Origin: Ignavibacteriales bacterium
GTDB taxonomy: Bacteria; Bacteroidota; Ignavibacteria; UBA10030
Length of the DNA stretch: 43,502 nt
Direction: 5' to 3'
Assembly: GCA_016186715.1 (NCBI GenBank)
Contig: JACPLA010000050.1
Coordinates: 1-43,502 of the forward strand
Below are positions 28,243-37,324 of this stretch, piece after piece. The notes beneath the pieces are model-generated. The model ran no database searches. It was not told the origin of the DNA and was given only the letters and a program-made list of their open reading frames with translations. The first letter of the stretch is position 1; each line of letters begins with the position of its first letter. The position numbers and the translations under genes were made by a program.

Positions 28243-29082
28243 GTGAAAACCTTGAAGAACAGCAACATTCTTGTGACTGGCGGTTCGGGAGGAATTGGCT
28301 CGGAAGTGTGTCGACTCATTTCGTCGGTCGGGGCAACGGTGATTTCCGTGGAACACTCTTCCGAAATGAACCACATGTCAGGCGTGGCATTGGCTCTCGC
28401 AGCGGATCTTCGGCGCCCCGCCGAATGGGACCGCGTGACAGCAGTTGTCCTTGAGCGATTCGGGCAGCTCGACGGACTGATCCACTGCGCGGGCGTCCTG
28501 ATCCCGGGGACCGTTCTCACGCTCTCCGTCCAACAGCTTGAGCAGATGGTCAGCGGAAATTTCCTCACTCTTCTCTATGGCATCCGATCCGTTGCGCCGG
28601 TGATGATCCGGCAGGGTTCCGGGCATATTGTGACCATTGGCTCTCTGGGCGGCATACTTCCGATGCCGTATGAGGCAGTGTACAGCGCGACAAAGTTTGC
28701 GGTTCGCGGACTCTGCCTCTCTGTGAGCGAGGAGTTAAAGAGATTCGGAGTTCACGTCAGTCTCATTTCCACCGGTCCGGTCGAAACGAAGATGCTGGAT
28801 ACCGAGGCACACGATAAGAAGTCATACATCGCGTTCATGAGCCGTTCTCAAAATCCGGCCGACATCGCGACCGCCGTTTTCGATGTTCTGATCAATCCGC
28901 GCACAGAAGTTCTTTTCCCCCGGCTCGCGGGAATCTGCGCTTCCGTTGTGTCACACTGTCCCCCCCTTTTCCGTCTTTTGTATCGATATCTTCGGCCGAT
29001 CGGGGAGAAACGGCAACAAGCTTATGTGAGAAAACGGCAGCACCAGGCACCGGTGTCAACCCTCTTTCAGGTGAAATCATGA
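28243..29082 (+). CDS. Short-chain dehydrogenase/reductase
   Basis: NILVTGGSGGIGSEVC, GVLIPGTVL, YSATKFAVRGLCLSVSEEL. GTG at 28243 favoured over the ATG at 28183, which lies in the promoter array. Confidence 0.88.
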   Translation: MKTLKNSNILVTGGSGGIGSEVCRLISSVGATVISVEHSSEMNHMSGVALALAADLRRPAEWDRVTAVVLERFGQLDGLIHCAGVLIPGTVLTLSVQQLEQMVSGNFLTLLYGIRSVAPVMIRQGSGHIVTIGSLGGILPMPYEAVYSATKFAVRGLCLSVSEELKRFGVHVSLISTGPVETKMLDTEAHDKKSYIAFMSRSQNPADIATAVFDVLINPRTEVLFPRLAGICASVVSHCPPLFRLLYRYLRPIGEKRQQAYVRKRQHQAPVSTLFQVKS

Positions 29083-30497
29083 AAAAACCCAAGCTTCTTC
29101 TTCTTGTGCTCTTTCAGAATTTGAAAGATGCGGATCCTTATTACGCTCGTACTCCTGCCCCGCCGTTGCCAGGAATCCTGCTCGCCGGCATGACACCGCC
29201 GATCGTTGAGGTCGAAGTGCTTCACGAAATGGTGCGGCCCATCGATTACGAAACCGATGCAGACTTTATCGCGATCAGCTTCATGGATTATCTCTCCCCC
29301 CACGCGTACGATGTCGCCGAACGGTTCAGGAAATTGGGAAAACCTGTCATCGGCGGAGGGAAGTTTGCAACGACTCATCCGGACGAAGTACAACCTCATT
29401 TCGATTCTATCCTTGTTGGAGAGGCGCAGAACGTCTGGCCTCAGATGGTGCGGGATCTCGTGGCGGGAACGCTGAAGCCGCGCTATACAGCTGAGCCCAT
29501 GCCCTCCCTCGAGGACATTCCCCCGCCGCGTTATGATCTGGTTGAAAAAACCTTCACGGTCCCGGTTGTGACCGAAGCATCACGCGGCTGCCCTCATCCG
29601 TGTACGTATTGTCAGCTGAACATCAATCGTCTTCCGTATCGGATGCGGCCCGTTGCCGATGTGATCCGCGATCTTCGCGCCACCCAGACGCTTCCATGGT
29701 ATCGAAGGAAAATGGCCATGATCCTCGACAATAACCTCGGCGGAAACTTGCAGAACGCAAAGGCTCTCCTGAAAGAGGTTGCCAAACTAGACTTCTGGGG
29801 AATCGGAACCCAATTCAGCATCGAATGTCTTCGCGACAACGAATTTGTGGATTTGCTCGCGAAAGCCCAATGCCGAATGGCCTTTCTCGGAATGGAATCG
29901 CTCAGCGACAAGAGCCTGGCAGGAGTAAAAAAGCGTCAAAACAAAGTGCGGGAATACAAGGAGAGCTTTGACAAACTGCACCGGCGCGGGATTCTGACCT
30001 TCACAGGACTCATGTTCGCCCTCGACGAGGATACGAATGAGTACTACGAATCGCTCCCCGAGCGCCTGGATGAAGTGGGGACCTGCGTGATCCTTCCCTC
30101 GATCTCAATCCCGATCTACGGAACACCCTGGTATCAACAGGTCATCCGGGAGGACCGGCTCGTCGATCCAGACATTTCTCACTATGAGGGAGATCACCTG
30201 GTTTTTCGGCACAACCATCTCTCCGATGACGAAATCTATGCCGCCTATAAACGAGTCAACAGGATTTTCTACTCCTGGTCAAATATCATTCGCCGTTGGT
30301 GGCGGTTTATGAAGAAGCAGACGCGCCAGGAACCGCCGATTCTCTTTCTCCGGAGATTATTCCTGACGTCGTTCATTTATTTCAAACTCTCGATCTTTCA
30401 GCGACACCACGCGCAGCATCGCGTCTTCCCCGCGCTGAGCTCCCGCAGCAACTCCGGCGAAGGTGAGCGGTCGGAAACGATGACTCGAGCGGCCTGA
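29079..30497 (+). CDS. B12-binding-type radical SAM protein
   Basis: N-terminal cobalamin-binding-like domain; TEASRGCPHPCTYCQLNI (CxxxCxxC); ATGA overlap with SDR stop. Confidence 0.9.
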   Translation: MKKPKLLLLVLFQNLKDADPYYARTPAPPLPGILLAGMTPPIVEVEVLHEMVRPIDYETDADFIAISFMDYLSPHAYDVAERFRKLGKPVIGGGKFATTHPDEVQPHFDSILVGEAQNVWPQMVRDLVAGTLKPRYTAEPMPSLEDIPPPRYDLVEKTFTVPVVTEASRGCPHPCTYCQLNINRLPYRMRPVADVIRDLRATQTLPWYRRKMAMILDNNLGGNLQNAKALLKEVAKLDFWGIGTQFSIECLRDNEFVDLLAKAQCRMAFLGMESLSDKSLAGVKKRQNKVREYKESFDKLHRRGILTFTGLMFALDEDTNEYYESLPERLDEVGTCVILPSISIPIYGTPWYQQVIREDRLVDPDISHYEGDHLVFRHNHLSDDEIYAAYKRVNRIFYSWSNIIRRWWRFMKKQTRQEPPILFLRRLFLTSFIYFKLSIFQRHHAQHRVFPALSSRSNSGEGERSETMTRAA

Positions 30498-30499
30498 AA

Positions 30500-31183
30500 T
30501 CAGGGGCGGACGAACTTATACCCCACAGTGTGGATGGTGAGCAAGTAACGAGGCTTGGAAGGAGACGGCTCGATCTTCTTTCGGAGAGAAAGTATATAAT
30601 TATCAACAGTTCGTGTTGTCGGCATCGCTTCATACCCCCACACTTCGTTGAGGAGCTGATCCCGGGAAATAACTTGACCCTCACGCTCGACGAAGTATCG
30701 CAGCAGCTCATATTCCTTGGCGCTCATTTCAATTTTTTTCTTTCCCTTCGAAGCTTCCTGACGCTTGAAGTCGATATGAACTTCGCCGATGTCTGTTTCA
30801 TGAACAAGGGAGACAAGATCCGTCTGGCGTCGAAGGAGGGCTTTGATGCGGGCAAGCAGCTCGCGAACGCTGAACGGTTTCGTCACATAGTCGTCCGCCC
30901 CGAGCTCGAGCCCAAGGACTTTGTCCGTCTCGTCCCCTTTCCCGGTCAACATGAGAATCGGGATTTTGCTCCCCGCCGACCGGAGCTGGCGGCAGATTTC
31001 CAAGCCGTTCATACCAGGAAGCATGACATCCAGTACAAGAAGATCCCACTGCGCTGTGCGCGCCTTCTCAAACCCCTTGATTCCATCCGACTCTGCGACC
31101 ACGCTGTAATGCTCCGAATTCAGATTGTCTACCAACCCCCGGAGAATTGCCAGGTCATCCTCGATGATCAGGATTTTTTTCAT
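30500..31183 (-). CDS. OmpR/PhoB-family response regulator
   Basis: Receiver domain LVLDVMLPGMNG, GADDYVTKPFSVRELLARI; winged helix EYELLRYFVEREGQVISRDQLLNEVWGYE...RTVDNYILSLRKKIEP...HTVGYKFVRP. Confidence 0.95.
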   Translation of the reverse strand: MKKILIIEDDLAILRGLVDNLNSEHYSVVAESDGIKGFEKARTAQWDLLVLDVMLPGMNGLEICRQLRSAGSKIPILMLTGKGDETDKVLGLELGADDYVTKPFSVRELLARIKALLRRQTDLVSLVHETDIGEVHIDFKRQEASKGKKKIEMSAKEYELLRYFVEREGQVISRDQLLNEVWGYEAMPTTRTVDNYILSLRKKIEPSPSKPRYLLTIHTVGYKFVRP

Positions 31184-31198
31184 AGAAAATTCCTCATA

Positions 31199-32314
31199 TC
31201 ATTGAGCACGGATCACCACGATGGTGATGTCATCGGACTGGGGCGTACCGCCGGCAAAACGCTGCAGGGACCGCATGGCCTGTTGGATCAGGGCCTTGCT
31301 GGTTCCCATCTTTCCCCTGAGAAGCCTGCGGAACCGATCAAAGCCGAATTCGTGAGAGTGCTCGTTCATGCATTCGACCACTCCGTCGGAGTACAGAACA
31401 AATACATCCCCGGGTCCGTATTCTACGGTTGTTCTCCGAAGCTCCTCGTCGAAGTTGCGGCCGATCGTCTGCCCGATCCACATTCCATCCGGTTTGATCT
31501 CTTCGATCTTCGACGCACGCCTCCGGAACACGGGAAGATGGCCGGCGCTCGCAAACTCCACGGTATGCCGGTCGAGATCAAACATCGCCGTCACCGCGGT
31601 AATAAAAGACGACGGTTCCATCGTCGTTCCCAGGTGTTCCTGGAGTTGAAGGAGAATATCGCCGGCAGTCCGTATCATGGTTTTCGATGCCTGAACGATT
31701 CCCTGCATCTTCTGAACATAGAGCGCCGCCGGCAAGCCTTTGCCTGAAACGTCAGCAACAATCACGGCCAGTTTCCGCGGGCCGAGAAGGAGATAATCGA
31801 AGTAGTCGCCTCCGACATGCGTTGCAGGAACCATGGTCCCCCAGACATCGAGAGTGTCGATCCGTGGGGGGATTTTGGGAAGAGAGCCCTGCTGAATTTC
31901 CCGCGCTTTTCGAAACTCCTGATCCAGAGCCCTTGCAGATCCCAGCGTCCGCTCCGTTCTTTCAATTGCATTGCGGATCCGAAGGAGCAGTTCCTGAATG
32001 CTGAACGGTTTTGGAATGTAGTCGTCCGCACCCAGGCCCAGCCCTCGCATTTTCGATCCCTCGTCTGCCAGGCCGGTGAGCATGAAGATCGGGGTCGCAT
32101 AACCTTCTTTTTTCAGCCGGGCGCAGATGTCAAATCCCGACATCGACGGAAGCATGACGTCGAGAATGAGAAGATCCAGGTTTTCGCGCCTTGCACGGGC
32201 CAGAGCGGCCCGGCCGTCTCGCTCCACGAGAACCTTCAGTTTCTCACGTTCGAGATTGGCCTGAAGACCCTGTCGAACCGCCGGGTCATCTTCTGCGATG
32301 AGAACGGTTTTCAT
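31199..32314 (-). CDS. Response regulator with PP2C/SpoIIE (RsbU-like) phosphatase output
   Basis: Receiver LLILDVMLPSMSGFD, GADDYIPKPFSIQELL; AREIQQGSLP, HVGGDYFDYLLL, VADVSGKGLPAALYV, FASAGHLPVF, YSDGVVECMN, SDDITIVVI. Confidence 0.93.
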   Translation of the reverse strand: MKTVLIAEDDPAVRQGLQANLEREKLKVLVERDGRAALARARRENLDLLILDVMLPSMSGFDICARLKKEGYATPIFMLTGLADEGSKMRGLGLGADDYIPKPFSIQELLLRIRNAIERTERTLGSARALDQEFRKAREIQQGSLPKIPPRIDTLDVWGTMVPATHVGGDYFDYLLLGPRKLAVIVADVSGKGLPAALYVQKMQGIVQASKTMIRTAGDILLQLQEHLGTTMEPSSFITAVTAMFDLDRHTVEFASAGHLPVFRRRASKIEEIKPDGMWIGQTIGRNFDEELRRTTVEYGPGDVFVLYSDGVVECMNEHSHEFGFDRFRRLLRGKMGTSKALIQQAMRSLQRFAGGTPQSDDITIVVIRAQ

Positions 32315-34769
32315 GGGAAATTGGCAGTTTCACGATGAACGTACTCCCTTGACCGACACGGCTCTTCACAGCAACCTCACCGCCGTGTGATTCAACAATA
32401 TGTTTCGCCAATGGAAGTCCGAGTCCCGCACCTCCCACCTGCTGCGATCGGATATCACGCACCCTGTAAAACTTTTGGAAGATGAACGGAATCTCTTTGG
32501 CGGGAATTCCAAATCCGGCGTCAGACACCTTGATCACGATCTTACTTCCCGTCTTTCCGACCTCAAGCCGCACCTGCTTCCTGGTGCCGGAGTATTTCAG
32601 AGCATTGGAAAGGAGGTTGATCAGCAGTTGCTCCAGAGCATCGGCATCTGCACGAAGACTCCTCGGAACGTCCCGGGCGACCGACGCCGAAAGTTTCCCA
32701 CGCACGCTCCTGAATTCATACTGCATTGCCATCGTGACTTTCCTGACGACTGAGCGCAGGTCGGTCGGCCCAAGGTTGTAATCCTTCATTCCCCGCTCGA
32801 TCTTCGCGAAATCCAAAACGTTTCCGATCAACCGGCCAAGGCGTCCGCTTTCTCCCTCAATGATTTCAAGATACTCTCGTTGTTGCCGGCGACCTGAGTA
32901 ACGCCCGAGCCGGAGCGTTTCCGCAAACATGCGGATCGACGTCAGGGGTGTCCTGAGCTCGTGCGAGACGCTGGATACGAAATACGATTTCAGTTCGTTG
33001 AGCTCCTGGAGTCGCTTGTTCTCTTCCTGTTCAAAGAACATCCTTTCCTGCAGCATCAGCCGTCCCAGGATCCCCGAGGCCTGCGAACAACCCGTTTGGA
33101 GGAGGTCCATTTCTTCTTCGCGAAATCGGTCCTGTTCCGCCCGCCGCGACAGCACAACCGCACCGATGAGGTCTCCGCGGTCGCTCGTGAGCGAGACACA
33201 GACCGAACAACCGATTTTTACAAGCCACGCCTCTCCCGTCTTGTTTTCCGTTCCCCGCGCGCCTTCGACAGCCCCACGCAGCGCGCAGAACGACGCCTTC
33301 GCAAGTGCCTCACGCTCTTCCGCCGTTACTGAAATCCGCTCGGGGATGTCGTCGCCGCGACGATGGGCAAGACGGAGTTCGTCCTCCCCTCCCCGGTACG
33401 CCCCTATCGTCCGGGCCGGAATGAGACCGTACAAACGGTCCACGAGAGATTGAAACAGCGATTCGGAAGTCAGTACCCGGTGCAGCCCGCCCGACAAATC
33501 GCGAACGGCAGACCGGAAATTCGCGCGCGCAGCAAAGAGGGTCTCGTCCACCAAATGCTGAAGTCGGTCGCGCACAGGGGAAAAAAGAAACGCCAATCCC
33601 AGTGCCGTGCCTGCCACGGTCAGATATTCCTCATATCGCGTCCGGGCTCCGAACGCCGACGTCAGGAGAAAAAACACAAGCGAGAACGTCACGACAATAA
33701 AAACCGACAGAACGGTGTACACGATGCTACGGTTGATCAGGAATTCGATATCGAGAAACCGGTATTTCAAAAACGACATGGAAAAAGAAAACGGAATCGC
33801 AAGAAAGAAGATTGTCGCGTACTCCTCTGCCATGAAGTACCGCGAGAAGAGGATCTGCGGGAGGACGTGGAGGAAGAGGAACGGACTCGCCCCAAGACTC
33901 AGTCCCCAGATAATCCATTGAAGCTTTCGACGTTCCTCAGCGGTCGTCGCCGTTCTGAGAGAGTAGATAATATTGACAACGGCCCCGCCAACATAGACAA
34001 AGAGAAAGACGTGAAAAAGATCGAAGAAGATCTGGAACGCGGTAAAACGCTCAAGTGACTGCGCCTGGAGATCAGCCAACTGAAAGTAACTCATGCCGAT
34101 GATAAGGACCGACGCGGGTAAGAACGTGAGGACCGCCAGGAGACTGCGCGACCGGCCCCGTTGGATGGGATAGAGAAGAGTGAAAAAAAAGAAGAGTGCT
34201 GCCACCCCCTCGTATGCCACAAAAAACAGAATACGATCAGTCAGGCTGAACGGATCGCCAGACCTGATCGAACCGAGCGTGATCAGAATCGTGACCGAAA
34301 AAGCGATCATGGTCCAATGGAGCACCATGGCGATGAAACCCGGCGGCGCGTTCCAGAGAATGAAAACCGCCATGCCCCAGATGATCAAGCCTACAACGAT
34401 GGAGATGATGAGAAACCGGGGAGATGTGTAGTAAGGAACCAACGTGACTGCCGCGACGAAGGTGTCCTCTCCCCGTTCAACAGTCAGAGTAACTTTTTCG
34501 CCAATGGACCTCTGATCACCCAGAAATTCCATCGCTTCCGGAGCCGGGATCGCTAACGCGTTCCAGACGATGAGTCGGTCACCCGGTAGGATTCCGTCTG
34601 ATGAAGACACGTCGGTCACAGTTGAGACAACGATGTGCCCGTTGACATCGGTCACTTCAAACGGCGCAGCGGCCCGGTAGAAGACCGAGGGGAGATGACG
34701 CAGACAAAGAGTCAGGAGGAGGACGTCAACAGCGAGAAGAACGCCAAACCGAAGCGTCAAGCGTTTCAT
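32286..34769 (-). CDS. Multi-TM sensor histidine kinase with N-terminal PDZ-like and GAF-like regions
   Basis: SSDGILPGDRLIVWNA PDZ-like; several TM helices; FVSSVSHELRTPLTSIRMFAETLR; NLLSNALKYSG; GGAGLGLPLAKHIVESHGG. 29-nt overlap with the next CDS. Confidence 0.92.
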   Translation of the reverse strand: MKRLTLRFGVLLAVDVLLLTLCLRHLPSVFYRAAAPFEVTDVNGHIVVSTVTDVSSSDGILPGDRLIVWNALAIPAPEAMEFLGDQRSIGEKVTLTVERGEDTFVAAVTLVPYYTSPRFLIISIVVGLIIWGMAVFILWNAPPGFIAMVLHWTMIAFSVTILITLGSIRSGDPFSLTDRILFFVAYEGVAALFFFFTLLYPIQRGRSRSLLAVLTFLPASVLIIGMSYFQLADLQAQSLERFTAFQIFFDLFHVFLFVYVGGAVVNIIYSLRTATTAEERRKLQWIIWGLSLGASPFLFLHVLPQILFSRYFMAEEYATIFFLAIPFSFSMSFLKYRFLDIEFLINRSIVYTVLSVFIVVTFSLVFFLLTSAFGARTRYEEYLTVAGTALGLAFLFSPVRDRLQHLVDETLFAARANFRSAVRDLSGGLHRVLTSESLFQSLVDRLYGLIPARTIGAYRGGEDELRLAHRRGDDIPERISVTAEEREALAKASFCALRGAVEGARGTENKTGEAWLVKIGCSVCVSLTSDRGDLIGAVVLSRRAEQDRFREEEMDLLQTGCSQASGILGRLMLQERMFFEQEENKRLQELNELKSYFVSSVSHELRTPLTSIRMFAETLRLGRYSGRRQQREYLEIIEGESGRLGRLIGNVLDFAKIERGMKDYNLGPTDLRSVVRKVTMAMQYEFRSVRGKLSASVARDVPRSLRADADALEQLLINLLSNALKYSGTRKQVRLEVGKTGSKIVIKVSDAGFGIPAKEIPFIFQKFYRVRDIRSQQVGGAGLGLPLAKHIVESHGGEVAVKSRVGQGSTFIVKLPISHENRSHRRR

Positions 34770-34857
34770 GAGCTCCCAGCAGCGATGAGGACAAGCCTAT
34801 GGTAAGGAGGAGGCCCCTGAGAATCAAGCCGGAGGGATTACGGCGGTGTGGATCTCC

Positions 34858-35286
34858 TTACGGCAGCGTCGCCGACGTATGGTCATACGTGATGCGCCAT
34901 CCTTCCGATTTTTTTTCAAGAATCAGCGTGAACCGGCCCCAGGGTGAGTCATCATTCCTGCGCAACCTCCACAGACCGGTGACCATCGATATCCCTTCAG
35001 ACAGCATTCTCACAGTAAGCTCCTCAAAGGAGAGAATTCCCATCTTTTCCCGGCTGTCGTACCTCTTCTTATAGCGGGAAAGTACTTCGGCGTACCCCTC
35101 GGTGACCGACCCTCCGCTGACAAACGTGGTTTGGTCGGAGTCCCAATAGCCCTTCATATAGCCCTCAAGGTCTCCACGATTCCATGCATCCATTTGATCC
35201 GAGAGAACCGTGCGGATTTGCTCCTCGGCCGACTGCGCGGGCGAGAGAGAAGTGCAAAAGAGAAGCACTCCAAAAGCGGATTTCAC
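34858..35286 (-). CDS. SnoaL/DUF4440-like (NTF2-fold) exported protein
   Basis: AEEQIRTVLSDQMDAWNRGDLEGYMKGYWDSDQTTFVSGG...WRITYDHTSATLP; likely alternative start near VKSAFGVLLFCTS. Confidence 0.7.
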   Translation of the reverse strand: MKSAFGVLLFCTSLSPAQSAEEQIRTVLSDQMDAWNRGDLEGYMKGYWDSDQTTFVSGGSVTEGYAEVLSRYKKRYDSREKMGILSFEELTVRMLSEGISMVTGLWRLRRNDDSPWGRFTLILEKKSEGWRITYDHTSATLP

Positions 35287-35290
35287 GAAT

Positions 35291-35836
35291 TTACCCCTGG
35301 GGCTGAGGAACATCGCCGATCGTTCGCTTCGGTTTAAACATCGAATACCCAATCAGCGCACCCAGCGTGGCAAAGAGCGGATTCACGATGAGATTCGTGA
35401 TCAGATCCATCAGCACGCCGATCGCGGTTTTTGACTGAGCCAATGATTGTTCGATTTCCGATCTCAGTTGATCCACGGTCTCGGGCGGCAAGGTCCCTTC
35501 TGATTCCATCTTTTCAAAAATGCCGTCCAGAAGAGACATGGCAAACTCTGCCGTGACGTCTCCAAACAGGAACGAAATCAGGAGGTTCAGGGTCGTGGCA
35601 ACAACTGCGGCAGCGATGCCCGTCATGATGCCCAGGACCGCCGCGTCCGACGATTCCATTGGGGGTGTATCGGGATGAAACTCCTGCTTGTAAAGATAAA
35701 CGGCCAGCACCCCGCCCAGAATGACGCCTGCACAACAGCAACAGTTGATCAGGTTCAGTCCTGGAATCGCCCACACTGCTCCAATCGCCGCGCCGCTGAT
35801 CAGGGCTACTCGAATCTTATCGGGTTTCTCTGGCAT
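35291..35836 (-). CDS. Membrane protein with NCCCC-containing hydrophobic segment
   Basis: ISGAAIGAVWAIPGLNLINCCCCAGVILGGVLAVYLYK and two further TM segments. Confidence 0.65.
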   Translation of the reverse strand: MPEKPDKIRVALISGAAIGAVWAIPGLNLINCCCCAGVILGGVLAVYLYKQEFHPDTPPMESSDAAVLGIMTGIAAAVVATTLNLLISFLFGDVTAEFAMSLLDGIFEKMESEGTLPPETVDQLRSEIEQSLAQSKTAIGVLMDLITNLIVNPLFATLGALIGYSMFKPKRTIGDVPQPQG

Positions 35837-36317
35837 GGAACCAACCTCCGCGTGAGTGTGCGATTTGATGAATCGCTTCTGTCAGGGGCGGGACGAGATA
35901 ATAGGGCAAGGCCAGACCGCAGGAAATGCCTGAAAGGAGCCGACTCAGGTTTGTGCTGTTCATCAAACCGGAAAGATTGAGGAAAACATCCGCCGCCATC
36001 GGTGCAAGGAACACAGCGAGGATCCACGGCGACGGTGCGACCGAACGGTGCTGTCGTCGAAGGAATGGATATGCGGCAAGGGAAAGAACAAAGCCCCCAT
36101 AGATCGCCGTGCAGCGTATGCAGACTCCTAAAGGTTCTCCTCCCACATGAAAAGAGCGGCTGTCGAATTGATGGCAAACATGAGAGTAGATGGAATACAG
36201 AAGGGAAGAGAGAACGGACAAGTCCAGGGTACGAAGAAACGGAGCCGCAACGATGCCGGCACACCACGCGGCCGTCAGGAGAAACAATGCAGAATAGACT
36301 TTGTACGAGAAGTTCAT
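35817..36317 (-). CDS. DUF2085 membrane protein
   Basis: SHVCHQFDSRSFHVGGEPLGVCIRCTAIYGGFVLSL. Confidence 0.85.
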   Translation of the reverse strand: MNFSYKVYSALFLLTAAWCAGIVAAPFLRTLDLSVLSSLLYSIYSHVCHQFDSRSFHVGGEPLGVCIRCTAIYGGFVLSLAAYPFLRRQHRSVAPSPWILAVFLAPMAADVFLNLSGLMNSTNLSRLLSGISCGLALPYYLVPPLTEAIHQIAHSRGGWFHARETR

Positions 36318-36328
36318 GACGACGGGGC

Positions 36329-36357
36329 ATTATCGGAACAAATGTGGGATTTGTCAA
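36329..36357 (-). promoter_or_regulatory. Near-consensus TTGACA-N17-GATAAT promoter for the DUF2085 gene
   Basis: Minus strand: TTGACA aatcccacatttgttcc GATAAT, about 11 nt before the ATG. Confidence 0.55.
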
Positions 36358-36418
36358 GGGCGAAACGTTTTCCGGAAACCTTCGTAGATTACTTGAATCC
36401 CGGCATCTAATTCAATCC

Positions 36419-36633
36419 ATGAACGAATCCACTGTTCTGCTTCTGTTGGTCCTCATCTCCCCGCAGCATCGTCTCTCTCCTGAGATGAATGTCCTTGTCG
36501 ATACTGAGCGCGCGTTCGCGGCTGCGTGTGTTAAAAACGGGATTTGAGCCTCTTTCCTGAATTTTTTCGCGGATGACGGCATTGCGTTCCAGCCCCATCC
36601 CATCGTGTATAAACACTGTTTCCCAGGAGGATG
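36419..36633 (+). pseudogene. DUF4440-like protein remnant with in-frame TGA and truncated C-terminus
   Basis: MNESTVLLLLVLISPQHRLSPEMNVLVDTERAFAAACVKNGI*ASFLNFFADDGIAFQPHPIVYKH; similarity continues across the stop. Confidence 0.7.
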
Positions 36634-36635
36634 TC

Positions 36636-37091
36636 ATGAGACTCTTGTTCATGGTTGTAATCATATCATTCGCATTCTGTGTGGGGGCGTTTGCCCAAAC
36701 GGCGTCTTCGGACAGTATTGATGCGGAGAAAAAACGGTTTCTCGAAATCCTCCGAAAACAAATTGCCGGCAAAGAGGAGCAGCCCGCGCCGGAGGTTTTC
36801 AAGAATATCACCTTCATGAATCGGACACCCGCCGGCAGGCTCCTCAACGTCATGGAACTCGGGTTCAGCCGGTCCCTTGGCGTAAGCTGCACGCATTGTC
36901 ACGTACCAGGGGAATGGGAAAAGGACGAAAAGCCGCAGAAGCGGATTGCCCGCGAAATGTCGAACATGGTGGGGACTATCAACAGGGAACTTCTCCCGAA
37001 GATCAAAAACCTGCAAACCGAGGTCCCGGTTGTCAACTGTACAACATGTCATAGAGGACAAATCAAGCCCGCCTTGAACCTCTCAAAGTGA
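36636..37091 (+). CDS. Di-heme c-type cytochrome (reaction-centre cytochrome c subunit-like)
   Basis: Signal peptide MRLLFMVVIISFAFCVGAFAQ; CTHCH and CTTCH heme motifs; AGGAGG RBS. Confidence 0.87.
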   Translation: MRLLFMVVIISFAFCVGAFAQTASSDSIDAEKKRFLEILRKQIAGKEEQPAPEVFKNITFMNRTPAGRLLNVMELGFSRSLGVSCTHCHVPGEWEKDEKPQKRIAREMSNMVGTINRELLPKIKNLQTEVPVVNCTTCHRGQIKPALNLSK

Positions 37092-37324
37092 TGTGGTCAT
37101 TTCCGGTCGTCACTACGCGCCTCTCGGATCAGCAAGAGAAAACAGTGACAACTCCCCTCGCAGCAATCGGTCGGAAAATAGCTCTGATGATAACGTTGTC
37201 GGCGACTCGCTTTGGTTGATTTTCCGGCACTCCGAGAATCCGGAACAACGGATTCCACAACAGTACCTGCGGTAATCTGACCTTTCCTCTCAGGCCCTTC
37301 TTCAGTACCTTCCCGCAGATCAGA

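Noticed and set aside
16216-36543. TGA codons at 16216 and in the DUF4440 remnant as recoded (selenocysteine or alternative code)
   Set aside because: TGA is used as the normal stop for many clear genes here (purA, SDR, cytochrome) and no SECIS-like context was recognised; mutation or error is simpler.
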